DNA of 25,111 nt from an uncultured Porphyromonas sp. (GCA_900539155.1 UQBE01000033.1:1-25111), one strand, 5' to 3'. Positions 1-9,365 are shown, numbered from the stretch's first letter. Program-made: numbers and translations. The notes: a model not told the origin generated them from the sequence alone.

Positions 1-1
1 C

Positions 2-1432
2 AAGGGTAAGAACTGGAATACGCTAAAGTACAAGTCCGATACCAGAAAGTATGTTGCCTACGAGGGCGCACAAACCTTAAAAGTAACGCTGACGAAAGAG
101 GGCGAAGGAACGCTCACTGCTACTGGAGCCGCTGACCTTAACGCCGTTCTGGAAGGTACCGTGCTGACGATTGAAGCTACCCCCGCTGATGGCTACAAGT
201 TGACAACTCTAACGGCCAACGGTACAGACATCCTCGCGACGAAGAAGTTCGTTGTAAAAGGTGCTACTGAAGTAAAGGCAACCTTTACGAAGATGGCGTT
301 TACCGTGACCCTGACTAAGGAAGGCGAAGGTACGCTTACCGCTACGGGAGCCGACGATCTCACCGCTGTCCCCGACGGTACAGAGCTAACGATTGGCGCT
401 ACTCCAGCTGAGGGGTACGAGCTTACTGCACTTACTGCCAACGGCACTGACATCCTCGCTACGAAGAAGTTCGTTGTAAAGGAAGCTACTGAAGTCAAGG
501 CAACCTTTACGAAGATGGCGTTTGCCGTGACGCTGACTAAGGAGGGCGAAGGTACGCTTACCGCTACGGGAGCCGACGATCTCGATGCAGTACCTCGTGG
601 TACGGAGCTTACCATCGTTGCCACCCCTGCCGAGGGTTACGAACTAACAGCACTTACTGCCAATGGCACGGATATCCTAGCTTCCAAGAAGGTAGTCGTG
701 ACCAGCGACCTAACTATCAAGGCGACCTTTGCTAAGAAGAGCTTTGCAGTCTCTCTAACTAAGGAAGGAGAGGGTACGCTCACAGCTACGGGGGCAGACG
801 ATCTCACCGCTGTCCCCTATGGCACAGAGCTAACAATTGCCGCTACTCCAGCCGAGGGGTATGAGCTTACGGCACTTACTGCCAACGGTGAGGACATCCT
901 CGCTACGAAGAAGTTCGTAGTCAAAGGTGCTACCGAAGTAAAGGCAACCTTTACGAAGATGGCGTTTGCCGTGACCCTAACGAGCAACGAGCATGGTACC
1001 ATATCTATTGCTGAGGAGGTCAATCTCAAGGCTGTACCCTATGGGACTACCTTGACAGTTCAAGCTACGGGCAAGAATGCGCAGTGCGTACTGACGGAGC
1101 TCACGGCCAACGGGAAGGATATCCTAGCCACGAAGAAGTTTGTCGTCAAGGGTGCTACCGAAGTGAAGGCAACGTTTGTGGATCACACAGGCGTGGAGAC
1201 GACCGTCACGCAGCAGGTGAAGCTCTACCCGAACCCAGCGACTGACTATGTCATCGTGGAGGGTATAGCACCTGCTAGCGAAGTGATGCTGCACAGCATG
1301 ACTGGCGAGTTACTGTGCGCTATGCAAGCAGATGCAGAGGGGCATCTACAGATTGACCTGACAGCTCTCAGCGATGGTGTCTACCTCCTCGTAGGCACTG
1401 GATGGCAGGAGCGACTAGTGGTCAAGAAGTAA
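2..1432 (+). CDS. T9SS-sorted surface/secreted repeat protein (5' end outside window)
   Basis: The frame is open from base 2, so the start lies upstream; 476 residues are visible. About 26 residues from an earlier domain are followed by five 74-residue repeats (bases 80 to about 1189), each with a TLTATGADDL-like first half, a TPAEGYELTALTANG core and an ATKKFVV..ATEVKATF end. This resembles the divergent InlB B-repeat folds common in Bacteroidota adhesins. The last 70 residues (from base 1220) start with KLYPNPATDY and end with a short basic tail, VVKK. That is a type A C-terminal sorting domain, so the protein should be exported by Sec, moved across the outer membrane by the type IX system and probably attached to the surface. 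The function of the missing N-terminal part (protease, leucine-rich repeats or other) cannot be seen. A hairpin terminator follows directly. Confidence 0.85.
   Translation, partial: KGKNWNTLKYKSDTRKYVAYEGAQTLKVTLTKEGEGTLTATGAADLNAVLEGTVLTIEATPADGYKLTTLTANGTDILATKKFVVKGATEVKATFTKMAFTVTLTKEGEGTLTATGADDLTAVPDGTELTIGATPAEGYELTALTANGTDILATKKFVVKEATEVKATFTKMAFAVTLTKEGEGTLTATGADDLDAVPRGTELTIVATPAEGYELTALTANGTDILASKKVVVTSDLTIKATFAKKSFAVSLTKEGEGTLTATGADDLTAVPYGTELTIAATPAEGYELTALTANGEDILATKKFVVKGATEVKATFTKMAFAVTLTSNEHGTISIAEEVNLKAVPYGTTLTVQATGKNAQCVLTELTANGKDILATKKFVVKGATEVKATFVDHTGVETTVTQQVKLYPNPATDYVIVEGIAPASEVMLHSMTGELLCAMQADAEGHLQIDLTALSDGVYLLVGTGWQERLVVKK
80..1189 (+). repeat. Five in-frame tandem 222-bp repeats in the secreted protein gene
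   Basis: Units begin at bases 80, 302, 524, 746 and 968, exactly 222 bp (74 codons) apart. Units 1 to 4 are nearly identical at protein level. Unit 5 diverges in its first half (TSNEHGTISI instead of TKEGEGTLTA) but keeps the ATKKFVVKGATEVKATF end. Unit 3 differs near its end (VVVTSDLTIKATFAKKSF). Such spacing permits unit gain or loss by recombination without shifting frame. Confidence 0.9.
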
Positions 1433-1451
1433 CCGATCAATCCTGCTTATT

Positions 1452-1503
1452 AGACTGCTGCATTGAAGTGAATGAGTATCACGTCAGTGTAGCAGTCTTT
1501 TTT
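1452..1503 (+). terminator. Rho-independent terminator of the secreted repeat protein gene
   Basis: The arms AGACTGCTGC (1452-1461) and GTAGCAGTCT (1489-1498) pair over 10 bp with one G-T wobble and are followed by a run of Ts to 1503. It sits 20 bp after the stop codon. Confidence 0.75.
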
Positions 1504-1678
1504 GAGACTGTTGCATAAAGACGAATCGCTGTGTTGCTTTCGGGATTCGGCTTCGGTCACATACGGAGGTATGCTCCCTTCAGACCTCACCCTCAGCGCC
1601 TTGCGCTTCATCCTTTCTGCAAAGTCTAGACAATCTTGCATGCACGATTGTGAGACTGTTGACTTTTGCAACAGTCTC
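1504..1678. repeat. Small intergenic element with terminal inverted repeats (GAGACTGTTGCA)
   Basis: The 175-bp segment starts with GAGACTGTTGCA and ends with its exact reverse complement, TGCAACAGTCTC. The final 27 bases (1652-1678) are themselves a hairpin. A matching copy in the opposite orientation begins at 25078, where at least 33 of the 34 visible bases match. No convincing coding sequence lies inside; short ORFs on both strands show no recognisable protein. It may be a MITE-like or other dispersed intergenic element. It fills most of the 338-bp gap before the sensor kinase. Confidence 0.55.
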
Positions 1679-1684
1679 TTTTTT
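1652..1684 (+). terminator. Hairpin with T-tract at the end of the intergenic element
   Basis: GAGACTGTTG (1652-1661) and CAACAGTCTC (1669-1678) form a perfect 10-bp stem with a 7-base loop, followed by TTTTTT. It could act as a second terminator shielding the downstream kinase promoter. Confidence 0.6.
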
Positions 1685-1755
1685 ATCTCTTCTCTGCGAC
1701 ACAAGAGCTTCTGACCTAAAGGTCAAAAGCTTAGTCGCTCTAGTCTCTAAATATG

Positions 1756-1763
1756 TATCTTTG
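1756..1763 (+). promoter_or_regulatory. Bacteroidota -7 promoter box for the sensor kinase operon
   Basis: TATCTTTG matches the Bacteroidota primary sigma -7 consensus TAnnTTTG. The signal-peptide ATG lies only 7 bases after it (1771), so the mRNA would be almost leaderless. No clear -33 TTG box was identified. Confidence 0.55.
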
Positions 1764-1770
1764 TGAACCG

Positions 1771-4700
1771 ATGAAGTCTTATCATCTACAGCAATACACT
1801 CCTATTATGACAATCCTAGCCCTATGGCTACTAGTCATAGGAACTCTTCAGGCACAAAGCTTGGAGGGGTGCAGAGCATACGCTACTCCAAGGAGCAGGG
1901 ATTGCCACAGTGTCAGGTGACTAGGTTGATGCAAGATAGTCGCGGGTATATATGGGCTGGGACGAAGGCTGGTGTGGGTCGATTTGATGGCGCGCGGTTT
2001 CACCCCTTTACAGCATCTGGGGAGGGGTTGTCAGATGGAGAGGTCATCCATCTTGAGGAGGATGAAGATGGCTTTGTATGGGTCATTACGACGCAAGGCG
2101 TCTCAAGGATCAGTGGCGATAGTGTACAGACACTCCCTGTACCTCTGGCGAGACTATCTGCCGCAACCTTAGGTGGAGAGCGTACCCTGTGGTATGCCAA
2201 GCGGGATGCATCGTCTCGCTTTGTAGTCGGTCACTATGCAGAGGGGAGGCTACAAGAGACGCCTCTCTCTCCAGGGGTCACCTCGGTACACTCTCCGATG
2301 CGCTATGATAAGCTACACCACGACCTCTACCTCGTAGGTTCGTATGATGATGACTCTGAGAGGCTATTGCGGGTGACGAGAGAGGGGCGTATCACAACCG
2401 TTGACCTCCCTAAGCAACTACAGCAACAGTCTAAGCGTCTGCTCTATGGGCCTCGGGGCGAGGTCTGTATAGCCTTTAGCCGAGAGGTGGGGACGGTGGA
2501 GCTTTATGCTCTCTCTGCTAAGGGGCTTAGTCGTATAGCTTCTTCTGTAGGAGGGCGTTGGGTAGAGCCACTCCCGATAGCTTGGTATGGGGTAAGCAAT
2601 GTCATACTGCCGGGCTTACATTTAGGAGAGTTACAGTTCCTAAATTATGGCGAGCTGATAAATCTTAGTAAGTATATATCGCAGTGGGGGTATATCACAG
2701 ATATGGTCGTTAACCATCAGGGGGGCATCTATCTTGGTACAGAGCGCGGTATGCTACAGGTATTGCCTGATGCGATTCAGCTCTACGATGCGAAGCTACT
2801 GCCTGAGGTGTGGGGCTGTGTCGCTGGCGATGATGGCACGATATACGCTAGCTCCTTTACGCACGAGATCAAGCGCATCCGTGGCGATCAGGTAGAGTCG
2901 CTCTCACTTACTAGCGAGCTAGATCAAGGGTACTACTTTCATCCTGTACGAGATAGCCGTGGGGTGCTTTACTTTCCACACTCTAAAGGAGTGATACGTT
3001 ATAATCCGAAGAGTGGTAAGGTCTCAGAGCTAGAGCGTACAGGGGTGCATGAGCAGCTCTGCTTCTATACCTATTACGATGCTCAGCGTCGGCTTATATG
3101 GGGAGGAGGTATGGGTAGCTTTGCTATATGGGACGAAGAGGGTAAAGTACAGCGTACAGTCACACAATATAAGAGTGTCACAATACAGGGTAATATACTC
3201 TCCATCACACGGGACTCTGTCGGGAGCTACTGGCTGGGTGGTAGAGAGATTTACCGCTATGACTACGACACAGGAGCGTTAGTTAGGTATGCTAACGAGC
3301 GAGGCGCCCCATACTTCTGTATGGAGATGGCGACAGATGCGTATGGCACGACTTGGTTTGCCACTGATATGGGACTATGCTACTACGATGCTAAGCAAGA
3401 TCAAATCTGCGTAGTAGATGATCCCGAGTTTCAAGAGCTGACCGCCCTCGTCCTACCGATAGATAGCGAGCGACTACTGGTGTCGCAGGGCGATCGGCTC
3501 TGTATCATCGATCTCAAAGCATTTCATCGTACGAGACGAGTGAAACTGTGGGGCTATATCGATGCGTCCAATGGTTTTCGTGTAGAGGAGCCTGGGCAGG
3601 CTGGCGCATATATGGACTCTCAGGGCAACATTTGGGTGACCAGTAGTTCGCATCTAGCGTCTATTCGCCCCAAACTATTAAGACCGACAGCTACGCACGG
3701 AGCCAAGCTCTTCTTCTCCTATTATGATAACACGCCTATACTATATAATCAGCGACGAGTGAGCCTCCCGACCAATAGATCGTCTGTGACCATTTCGCTT
3801 ACGACGCTTGCCTATAGTCGTCCCTATCCGCTGGTGTATCGCTATCGTACGAGTAGCACAGCACCTTGGAGCAAGGCTCAGGATGAGGATTATATCGTCT
3901 TGACCAACTTGCCTCATGGCACGACGACACTGCAGGTGCAGGTGCTATACAAAGGGACTGATAAGGTCTGCTCGGAGCAGGAGCTATATGAACTAGAGAT
4001 ATCGGTAAGACGAGCCTTCTATAATCAGGTGTGGTTTGTCCCAAGCATTGTCCTCTTACTGCTGCTAGCCATCGTGGGGAGTGTGCTCCTCCTGCTACGT
4101 ACTAAGCGACGCCTCTCTGAGACTATTACGCAAGCTCAGGTAGCTGAGATGGATACGATACAAGCTCAACTCAATCCACACTTTGTCTACAATGTCCTGA
4201 CCTCGGTACAGGCTAAGGTACACTTACAGAAAACCGAAGAGGCCGAGCAGCAGTTAGTCAGTCTGAGTCGGCTCATACGAGCATTCCTCCATAGTTCGAT
4301 ACAAAGCTCTGTAAGTGCGCTAGACTCTACACTAGCACAGCACTGGACTACGCTACAGCGGGAGCTAGAGCTGACGAAGCAGTTTGTGAGCTTTCAGCAG
4401 GAGCTACACCCAGATGCTTTTGCCTTTCAGATTACCATTGAGGAGGCTATATCTTCCGATCAGGTTTGTATACCTCCGATGCTTCTGCAGCCCTTTGTGG
4501 AGAATGCTATAAGTCACGGACTACTGCCTCTCAATGATGCCCGTAGAGCGATGCTACAAGTCTCCATCTCTCTAAACCAACAGGGTGGAGCCATATCCAT
4601 CCAGATAGCTGACAATGGTATCGGCATACAGCAAGCCCAAAAGCTACAACACAAGTCCAAGCTCAGCTATCACTCCTATGGTCTGGAGCTAACGAAGAAG

Positions 4701-4808
4701 CGTATCCACCTCCTCAATCGACTAGGCTATGCGATAGACCTCGGTATAGACTCTTCGGAGCAAGGAACCACCATCACACTATGCTTACCACCTCATTATC
4801 GCCTATAA
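1771..4808 (+). CDS. LytS-type sensor histidine kinase with periplasmic propeller; apparent frameshift after the signal peptide
   Basis: The uninterrupted frame runs 1824-4808 (994 codons from an ATG without export signal). It carries a two-component-regulator propeller (about residues 20-620, with motifs such as GLPQCQVTRLMQDSRGYIW), a Y_Y_Y-like domain (about 650-730), a membrane helix (about 736-760), and a His_kinase domain with LNPHFVYNVL (His786). The HATPase_c domain has an N box at Asn894 and DNGIG from Asp930. The propeller should lie in the periplasm, but 1824 gives no signal peptide. An ATG at 1771, just after a good promoter box, opens a classic signal peptide (hydrophobic TILALWLLVIGTL, then QAQ) in another frame. 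One extra G in the GGGG run at 1866-1869 would join both frames as ...QAQSLEGVQSIRYSKEQG. The gene is therefore frameshifted, phase-variable or misread. The response regulator follows 4 bp downstream. Confidence 0.85.
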
Positions 4809-4812
4809 ATCT

Positions 4813-5592
4813 ATGTTTCCAACTATCCCACCACTACGGACCATAATCGCTGACGACTCTCCCGAGATCTTGGCTCTGATGCGTTCTCTAGTCGAGGAGG
4901 TAGCCCCAACACTAGAGATTGTTGCGACTTGTACCTCTCTGGCAAAGGTAGATCTAGCCATCAAGAAGTTTGCCCCCCAGCTACTCATCTTGGACATACA
5001 GTTTGCTCCTGAGGGGCGGACCGCCTTTGACCTACTAGAGGAGTGGCAAAACTTCCGACAGTTTCAGCTCATCATCTTCTCTGGGCACTGTGAGTTTAAG
5101 TATGCGCAGCAAGCGATCTATGAGGGAGCCGTTGCCTTTCTCGACAAGCCTATAGACAAGGAATCGCTACGCTCAGCTATCGAAAAGGCTGCTCAGCGTA
5201 TCTATCAGTCGCATGAGACGAGTACTGCATCTACCCCAAGCGACCAGACTGGTAAGTGGCTACAAGTCTCCACAGCGGTAGACACGCGCATCTTCCATAG
5301 TAATCAGATCGTATACATACAGTCTAGTGACGGGGGGTGTAAGATCTATCTGTCTGATGGAGAGGAGATCTACAGCTCTAAGAACATAGGTGTCTACGAT
5401 AGAGAGCTACAGGGACTACACATCTTCGTTAGGACGCATCAGAGCTACATCGTCAATCTTAACTACATCCAGGGCTACACAAATCGCACCGAACGCAAGC
5501 TCATACTGCGCTCTCCTTTTCCTCAGTTACCCAGCTCCAAGATTGGCTTCAAGAACCTCAATCATTTCTTCTCCCAAAACCGAGAAGACTAG
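4813..5592 (+). CDS. LytTR-family response regulator
   Basis: 259 residues, starting 4 bp after the kinase stop, so co-transcribed and presumably its cognate partner. The receiver domain (about residues 8-130) has the acidic pair Asp14/Asp15, phospho-acceptor Asp61 in LLILDIQF, Ser90 and Lys112 in LDKPID. The C-terminal LytTR DNA-binding domain (about 150-255) shows the usual IVYIQSSDGGCKIYL strand, FVRTHQSYIVNLNYI and a final FKNLNHFF. Family knowledge says phosphorylation by the LytS-like kinase drives DNA binding at direct repeats. The target genes are not visible here. All key receiver residues are present, so this half of the system looks intact even if the kinase is frameshifted. Confidence 0.92.
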   Translation: MFPTIPPLRTIIADDSPEILALMRSLVEEVAPTLEIVATCTSLAKVDLAIKKFAPQLLILDIQFAPEGRTAFDLLEEWQNFRQFQLIIFSGHCEFKYAQQAIYEGAVAFLDKPIDKESLRSAIEKAAQRIYQSHETSTASTPSDQTGKWLQVSTAVDTRIFHSNQIVYIQSSDGGCKIYLSDGEEIYSSKNIGVYDRELQGLHIFVRTHQSYIVNLNYIQGYTNRTERKLILRSPFPQLPSSKIGFKNLNHFFSQNRED

Positions 5593-5624
5593 CGATAAGT
5601 CGTAAGCTCCTTTTTGCCGTGAAG

Positions 5625-5681
5625 CTCTAGTGCCAACCCCTATTGGCACTATAGTTTCATAGGTAGGAAACTCTAGTGCCA
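5625..5681 (+). promoter_or_regulatory. Three-segment leader with two mutually exclusive hairpins
   Basis: Segment A (5625-5636, CTCTAGTGCCAA) can pair with segment B (5643-5654). Segment B extended (5644-5658, TGGCACTATAGTTTC) can instead pair 14 of 15 bases with segment C (5667-5681, GAAACTCTAGTGCCA). A and C share the sequence CTCTAGTGCCA. No T-tract follows either stem, so simple termination is not obvious. It lies upstream of the promoter box at 5717, so it may instead act at the 3' end of the response regulator mRNA or as DNA binding sites. Confidence 0.5.
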
Positions 5682-5716
5682 GCGGGAGGAAAGAGAAAGG
5701 AGAGGGGATTTATTGC

Positions 5717-5724
5717 TACCTTTG
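5717..5724 (+). promoter_or_regulatory. Bacteroidota -7 promoter box for the acetyltransferase-polA unit
   Basis: TACCTTTG fits TAnnTTTG exactly and lies 52 bp before the acetyltransferase start. No strong -33 TTG box was found at the expected distance. The rest of the 184-bp gap holds the hairpin region at 5625-5681. Confidence 0.5.
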
Positions 5725-5776
5725 TCGTAGAGGTTCGTTTAGCAAGCTCCTCTCTCCGCATTTACCGCTTCACCGT

Positions 5777-6382
5777 ATGTCTCACACGACTCCCCCATTA
5801 TCGTTTGTACCCTCCCCACAGCCCGAGGGTTATCGCTACTATAATATACAGAGCGACACCGACCGCCAGCTCTTGGCTAGTCGGTGCAAAGAGCGACTGC
5901 AGGCCCTGCACCGCATACCCGTCGAGGAGCGGGCGCAGTATCATAGGGCACTGCAGGAGCTACTCGGAGGACTCGGCGAGGAGAGTTGGCTGGTGACCCC
6001 ATTCTTTTGCGACTATGGGAGCGAGATTGAGGTGGGGAGTCATACCTTCATCAATAGTGGCTGCACCATGCTCGATGGCGGGCATGTGACCATCGGCGAC
6101 CATGTACTCATCGGCCCCTCCGTCTCGCTCTATAGTGTGGGGCACCCGCTCGACCTCGAGGAGCGCGCTGCCGGCTGGGAGTTTGGCATCCCGATCATCA
6201 TCGAGGACCATGTCTGGATCGGCGGTGGCTGTACGATCCTCCCCGGCGTAACCATTGGCCGTGGCTCTGTGATCGGTGCGGGGAGTGTCGTCACGAAGAG
6301 CATTCCCCCGATGAGCCTAGCCGTGGGCAATCCCTGCCGTGTCATTCGCTCGCTCAGCCAGCCTACCGACCCTCAAGATTAA
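5777..6382 (+). CDS. Sugar O-acetyltransferase (Maa/LacA/NodL-like, left-handed beta-helix)
   Basis: 201 residues. The N-terminal part (about 20-70) resembles the maltose-acetyltransferase cap, with YNIQSDTDRQLLASRCKERL. From about residue 72 comes a hexapeptide-repeat acyltransferase, with FFCDYGSEIEVGSHTFINSG, VTIGDHVLIGPSV and GPSVSLYSVGHPLD. His123 in GHPLD is the expected catalytic base. The end, IPPMSLAVGNPCRVIR, is the usual family signature. It should transfer acetyl from acetyl-CoA to a sugar hydroxyl in the cytoplasm; the true acceptor is unknown. It ends 27 bp before polA and probably shares its transcript. Confidence 0.88.
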   Translation: MSHTTPPLSFVPSPQPEGYRYYNIQSDTDRQLLASRCKERLQALHRIPVEERAQYHRALQELLGGLGEESWLVTPFFCDYGSEIEVGSHTFINSGCTMLDGGHVTIGDHVLIGPSVSLYSVGHPLDLEERAAGWEFGIPIIIEDHVWIGGGCTILPGVTIGRGSVIGAGSVVTKSIPPMSLAVGNPCRVIRSLSQPTDPQD

Positions 6383-6409
6383 CCCGTTACTTTTTACCCT
6401 ATCTGAACT

Positions 6410-9256
6410 ATGCCTACGCTCTATCTGCTTGACGCTTATGCACTAATTTACCGAGCTTACTACGCATTCATCAATCGTCCCCTCGTGGATGCGCAGGGGC
6501 GCGACACGAGTGCGCTCTATGGCTTCGCCTCCACGCTACAAGACATCATTGACAAAGAGCGGCCCGACTACATTGCTGTGGCGATGGATATGCCGGGAGG
6601 GACCTTCCGCCACAAGGAGTACCCAGAGTACAAGGCCAATCGCCCCGAGACGCCCGAGACGATACGCTTCTCGATGCCTTATATCAAAGAGTTGGTCCAG
6701 GCTTACCAGATACCTCTGCTAGGGGTCGAAGGGTACGAAGCGGACGACCTGATCGGCACGCTGAGCCGTCAAGCTGTCGAGGCAGGCTACGAGGTGCGCA
6801 TGGTCACGCCAGATAAAGATTACGGGCAACTCGTCGGACCGCATGCACAGATGTTTGCACCACAGCGCACGGGGTCAGGCTTCGAGCTACTCGGCGCTGA
6901 GGAGATTACCGCTAAGTACGGCATCCGCTATCCGCTACAGATAATTGATTACTTGGGACTTGTGGGCGATAGCTCGGACAATGTGCCCGGCTGCCCAGGC
7001 ATTGGCAAGGTAGCAGCGCAGCGACTCCTCGAGGAGTTTGACTCGATCGAAGATATCTACGCACGCATTGACCAGGTGAAGCCGACCTATGCGAAAAAGC
7101 TCCTCGCAGCCAAAGAGCAGACGATGCTCTCGAGGCATCTCGTCACCATCGTGACCGATGTGCCTGGGGTCACCTTTGACCCAGATCAGATGAAGTGGCG
7201 GGGTCCCGACCACGCCGCTGTAGAGCGCATCTTCAAGGAGTTTGCTTTCACCTCACTACTGAAGCGCATCGGCAAACCCGCAGAGAGCACGCCACAGGTG
7301 GGTCTCTTTGACCTTGGCGGTAGTTCGACGCCAGCTAGTTCGCCAGCCACGATTGAGGTGTCGGGTCCCGTGAGTGCCGCAGCTCCTATGGAAAGCTATA
7401 AGACAGTCGGTGTGACCTTCACCGAGGTGCAGGGTTACGAAGCAGTGAACCAGCTCGCTAAGCAGTTGGCGGGCAGCTCCGTTGTTGCCTTTGACACCGA
7501 GACCGATGGCCTCGATGCGCTCTGTGCGGGCATCGTTGGCATGTCGCTCTGTGCTGATGAGCAGCAGGCTTGCTTTATTCCGCTACCTGATTCCGCTGAG
7601 GAGGCTGCGCATATACTTTCTCCGCTAAAGGAACTAATGCAGGACGAGCATGTGCTAAAGGTGGCGCACAATGCGAAGTTTGACCTAGAGGTGCTGACGC
7701 GCTACGGACTGCCCGAGGCGCGTCCGCTCTACGACACCATGCTGGCGCACTACCTGATCGATGCCGACCAGGGGCACAGTCTCGACGAATTGGCGGGTGG
7801 CTTGCTCCACTACGACACAATACGCTACAAAGAGCTCTCGCCTAAGGAAACCTTTGCACTACGCACCGACGTTGACCCCAAGCTCCTCTGCGACTACGCC
7901 AGCGAAGATGCCTACGTGACGCTACGCCTCTACCATGCCCTGCACAAGCAGCTCTCCCCTACCGAGCAGCGACTCCTCACCGAGGTGGAGATACCGCTCC
8001 TCTACGTGCTGATGCACATGGAGCAACGTGGCATCGTCCTCGACATCGAGGCACTGCAGCGCTCCCGTCAGGAGCTACTCGAGAGCGTCCTTCGCCTAGA
8101 GAAAGAGATACAGAGCTACTCCTCACGAGGGCTTAACCTCAAGGTCAATAGCCCGAAGCAGATCGGCGAACTGCTCTTTGACGAGCTTAAGATTGTGGAG
8201 AAGCCACGCAAGACTAAGACTGGTAGCTATGTGACCAACGAGGAGACGCTCCTCCCGCTGCGCTCGCTCCACCCCGTCGTCGCGCTCATCTTAGACTACC
8301 GTGAGGCGCGCAAGTTGCTCAACACCTACATAGATCCGCTGCCCAAGATGTGCTACCCCGATGGCAAGCTCCACACTTCGTACAATCAGGCGGTCACCGC
8401 CACGGGCAGGCTCTCCTCGAGCAATCCGAATCTGCAAAACATTCCCATCCGTAGCGACCTCGGCCGTCCCCTGCGTCGTGCCTTTGTCGCTGATCCTTAC
8501 TACACCCCGCGCCTTTCGGCTTGCGTTCCTGTGGATCATACCCATGAGGAGCCGATCGGTGCTGTCCTGCTCAGTGCAGACTACTCGCAGGTGGAGCTGC
8601 GCGTCATGGCGCATCTGAGCCAAGACCCAGCGATGATACACTCCTTCCTCTCGGGCGACGATATCCACACGGCGACAGCCGCTAAGGTCTTTAAGGTGGC
8701 TCCCGAAGAGGTGACCCCGCTGATGCGTAGCAAAGCGAAGACGGCCAACTTTGGTATCAACTACGGCATCACGCCCTACGGTCTGAGCCAGCGTCTCAAC
8801 ATCCCCGTTGGCGAGGCTGCCGAGCTGATCAAAGAGTACTTCGCCACCTTCACTCATATACAAGCCTTTATGAATGAGGCGATAGCACTCGCCACCGAGC
8901 GAGGCTATACAGAGACCGCCTTCGGTCGTCGCCGGCAGCTGCGCAACCTCCGCACGGCGCGTGGAGCCCAGCGTGGCAATGCGGAGCGCAATGCGATCAA
9001 CGCACCAATCCAAGGCACCGCCGCAGACATCATCAAGATCGCTATGATACGTGTCGAGGAGGAGCTGACGAAGCAACAGCTACGCAGCTACCTCGTCCTG
9101 CAGGTGCACGACGAACTGATCCTCAACGTCTATCTCGACGAACTGGATCGTGTCACAACCCTCGTTCGCGAAGCAATGGAAGGTGCCTGGCCCGAGTGCT
9201 CTGTACCGCTTGTCGTGGAGATCGGCACCGGCAAAGATTGGCTCGAGGCGCACTAA
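6410..9256 (+). CDS. polA: DNA polymerase I
   Basis: 948 residues, close to the usual 900-950, with all three domains. The 5'-3' exonuclease (about 1-290) starts LYLLDAYALIYRAYYAF and has GYEADDLIGTL and GDSSDNVPGCPGIG. The 3'-5' exonuclease (about 340-520) keeps catalytic acids in AFDTETDGL (Asp362, Glu364), so proofreading is probably active. The family A polymerase domain has motif A at SADYSQVELR (Asp724), motif B at RSKAKTANFGINYG and motif C at LQVHDEL (Asp901). It fills gaps and removes Okazaki RNA primers in replication and repair. A serine- and proline-rich linker (about 300-330) separates the two exonuclease domains. No ordinary terminator follows, only the palindrome array at 9366-9533. 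Confidence 0.97.
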   Translation: MPTLYLLDAYALIYRAYYAFINRPLVDAQGRDTSALYGFASTLQDIIDKERPDYIAVAMDMPGGTFRHKEYPEYKANRPETPETIRFSMPYIKELVQAYQIPLLGVEGYEADDLIGTLSRQAVEAGYEVRMVTPDKDYGQLVGPHAQMFAPQRTGSGFELLGAEEITAKYGIRYPLQIIDYLGLVGDSSDNVPGCPGIGKVAAQRLLEEFDSIEDIYARIDQVKPTYAKKLLAAKEQTMLSRHLVTIVTDVPGVTFDPDQMKWRGPDHAAVERIFKEFAFTSLLKRIGKPAESTPQVGLFDLGGSSTPASSPATIEVSGPVSAAAPMESYKTVGVTFTEVQGYEAVNQLAKQLAGSSVVAFDTETDGLDALCAGIVGMSLCADEQQACFIPLPDSAEEAAHILSPLKELMQDEHVLKVAHNAKFDLEVLTRYGLPEARPLYDTMLAHYLIDADQGHSLDELAGGLLHYDTIRYKELSPKETFALRTDVDPKLLCDYASEDAYVTLRLYHALHKQLSPTEQRLLTEVEIPLLYVLMHMEQRGIVLDIEALQRSRQELLESVLRLEKEIQSYSSRGLNLKVNSPKQIGELLFDELKIVEKPRKTKTGSYVTNEETLLPLRSLHPVVALILDYREARKLLNTYIDPLPKMCYPDGKLHTSYNQAVTATGRLSSSNPNLQNIPIRSDLGRPLRRAFVADPYYTPRLSACVPVDHTHEEPIGAVLLSADYSQVELRVMAHLSQDPAMIHSFLSGDDIHTATAAKVFKVAPEEVTPLMRSKAKTANFGINYGITPYGLSQRLNIPVGEAAELIKEYFATFTHIQAFMNEAIALATERGYTETAFGRRRQLRNLRTARGAQRGNAERNAINAPIQGTAADIIKIAMIRVEEELTKQQLRSYLVLQVHDELILNVYLDELDRVTTLVREAMEGAWPECSVPLVVEIGTGKDWLEAH

Positions 9257-9365
9257 TCCTCCTAAGACGCCACATAGGCGTTTTCACCCAACGCAAAGGA
9301 TAGCGCCGATAGCGTACGAATTGCAAGAAGCAAGCGACAAGCGACGATATACGACCCGAAAACCA

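Noticed and set aside
193..1029. Minus-strand ORFs of 143 and 70 codons
   Set aside because: They are antisense images of the tandem 222-bp repeats.
1450..1714. ORFs of 84 (minus) and 70 (plus) codons after the secreted protein gene
   Set aside because: They overlap two terminator hairpins and the inverted-repeat element on both strands. No protein features seen.
8291..9076. 261-codon minus-strand ORF
   Set aside because: It lies fully antisense to the conserved polymerase domain of polA and its product resembles no protein.
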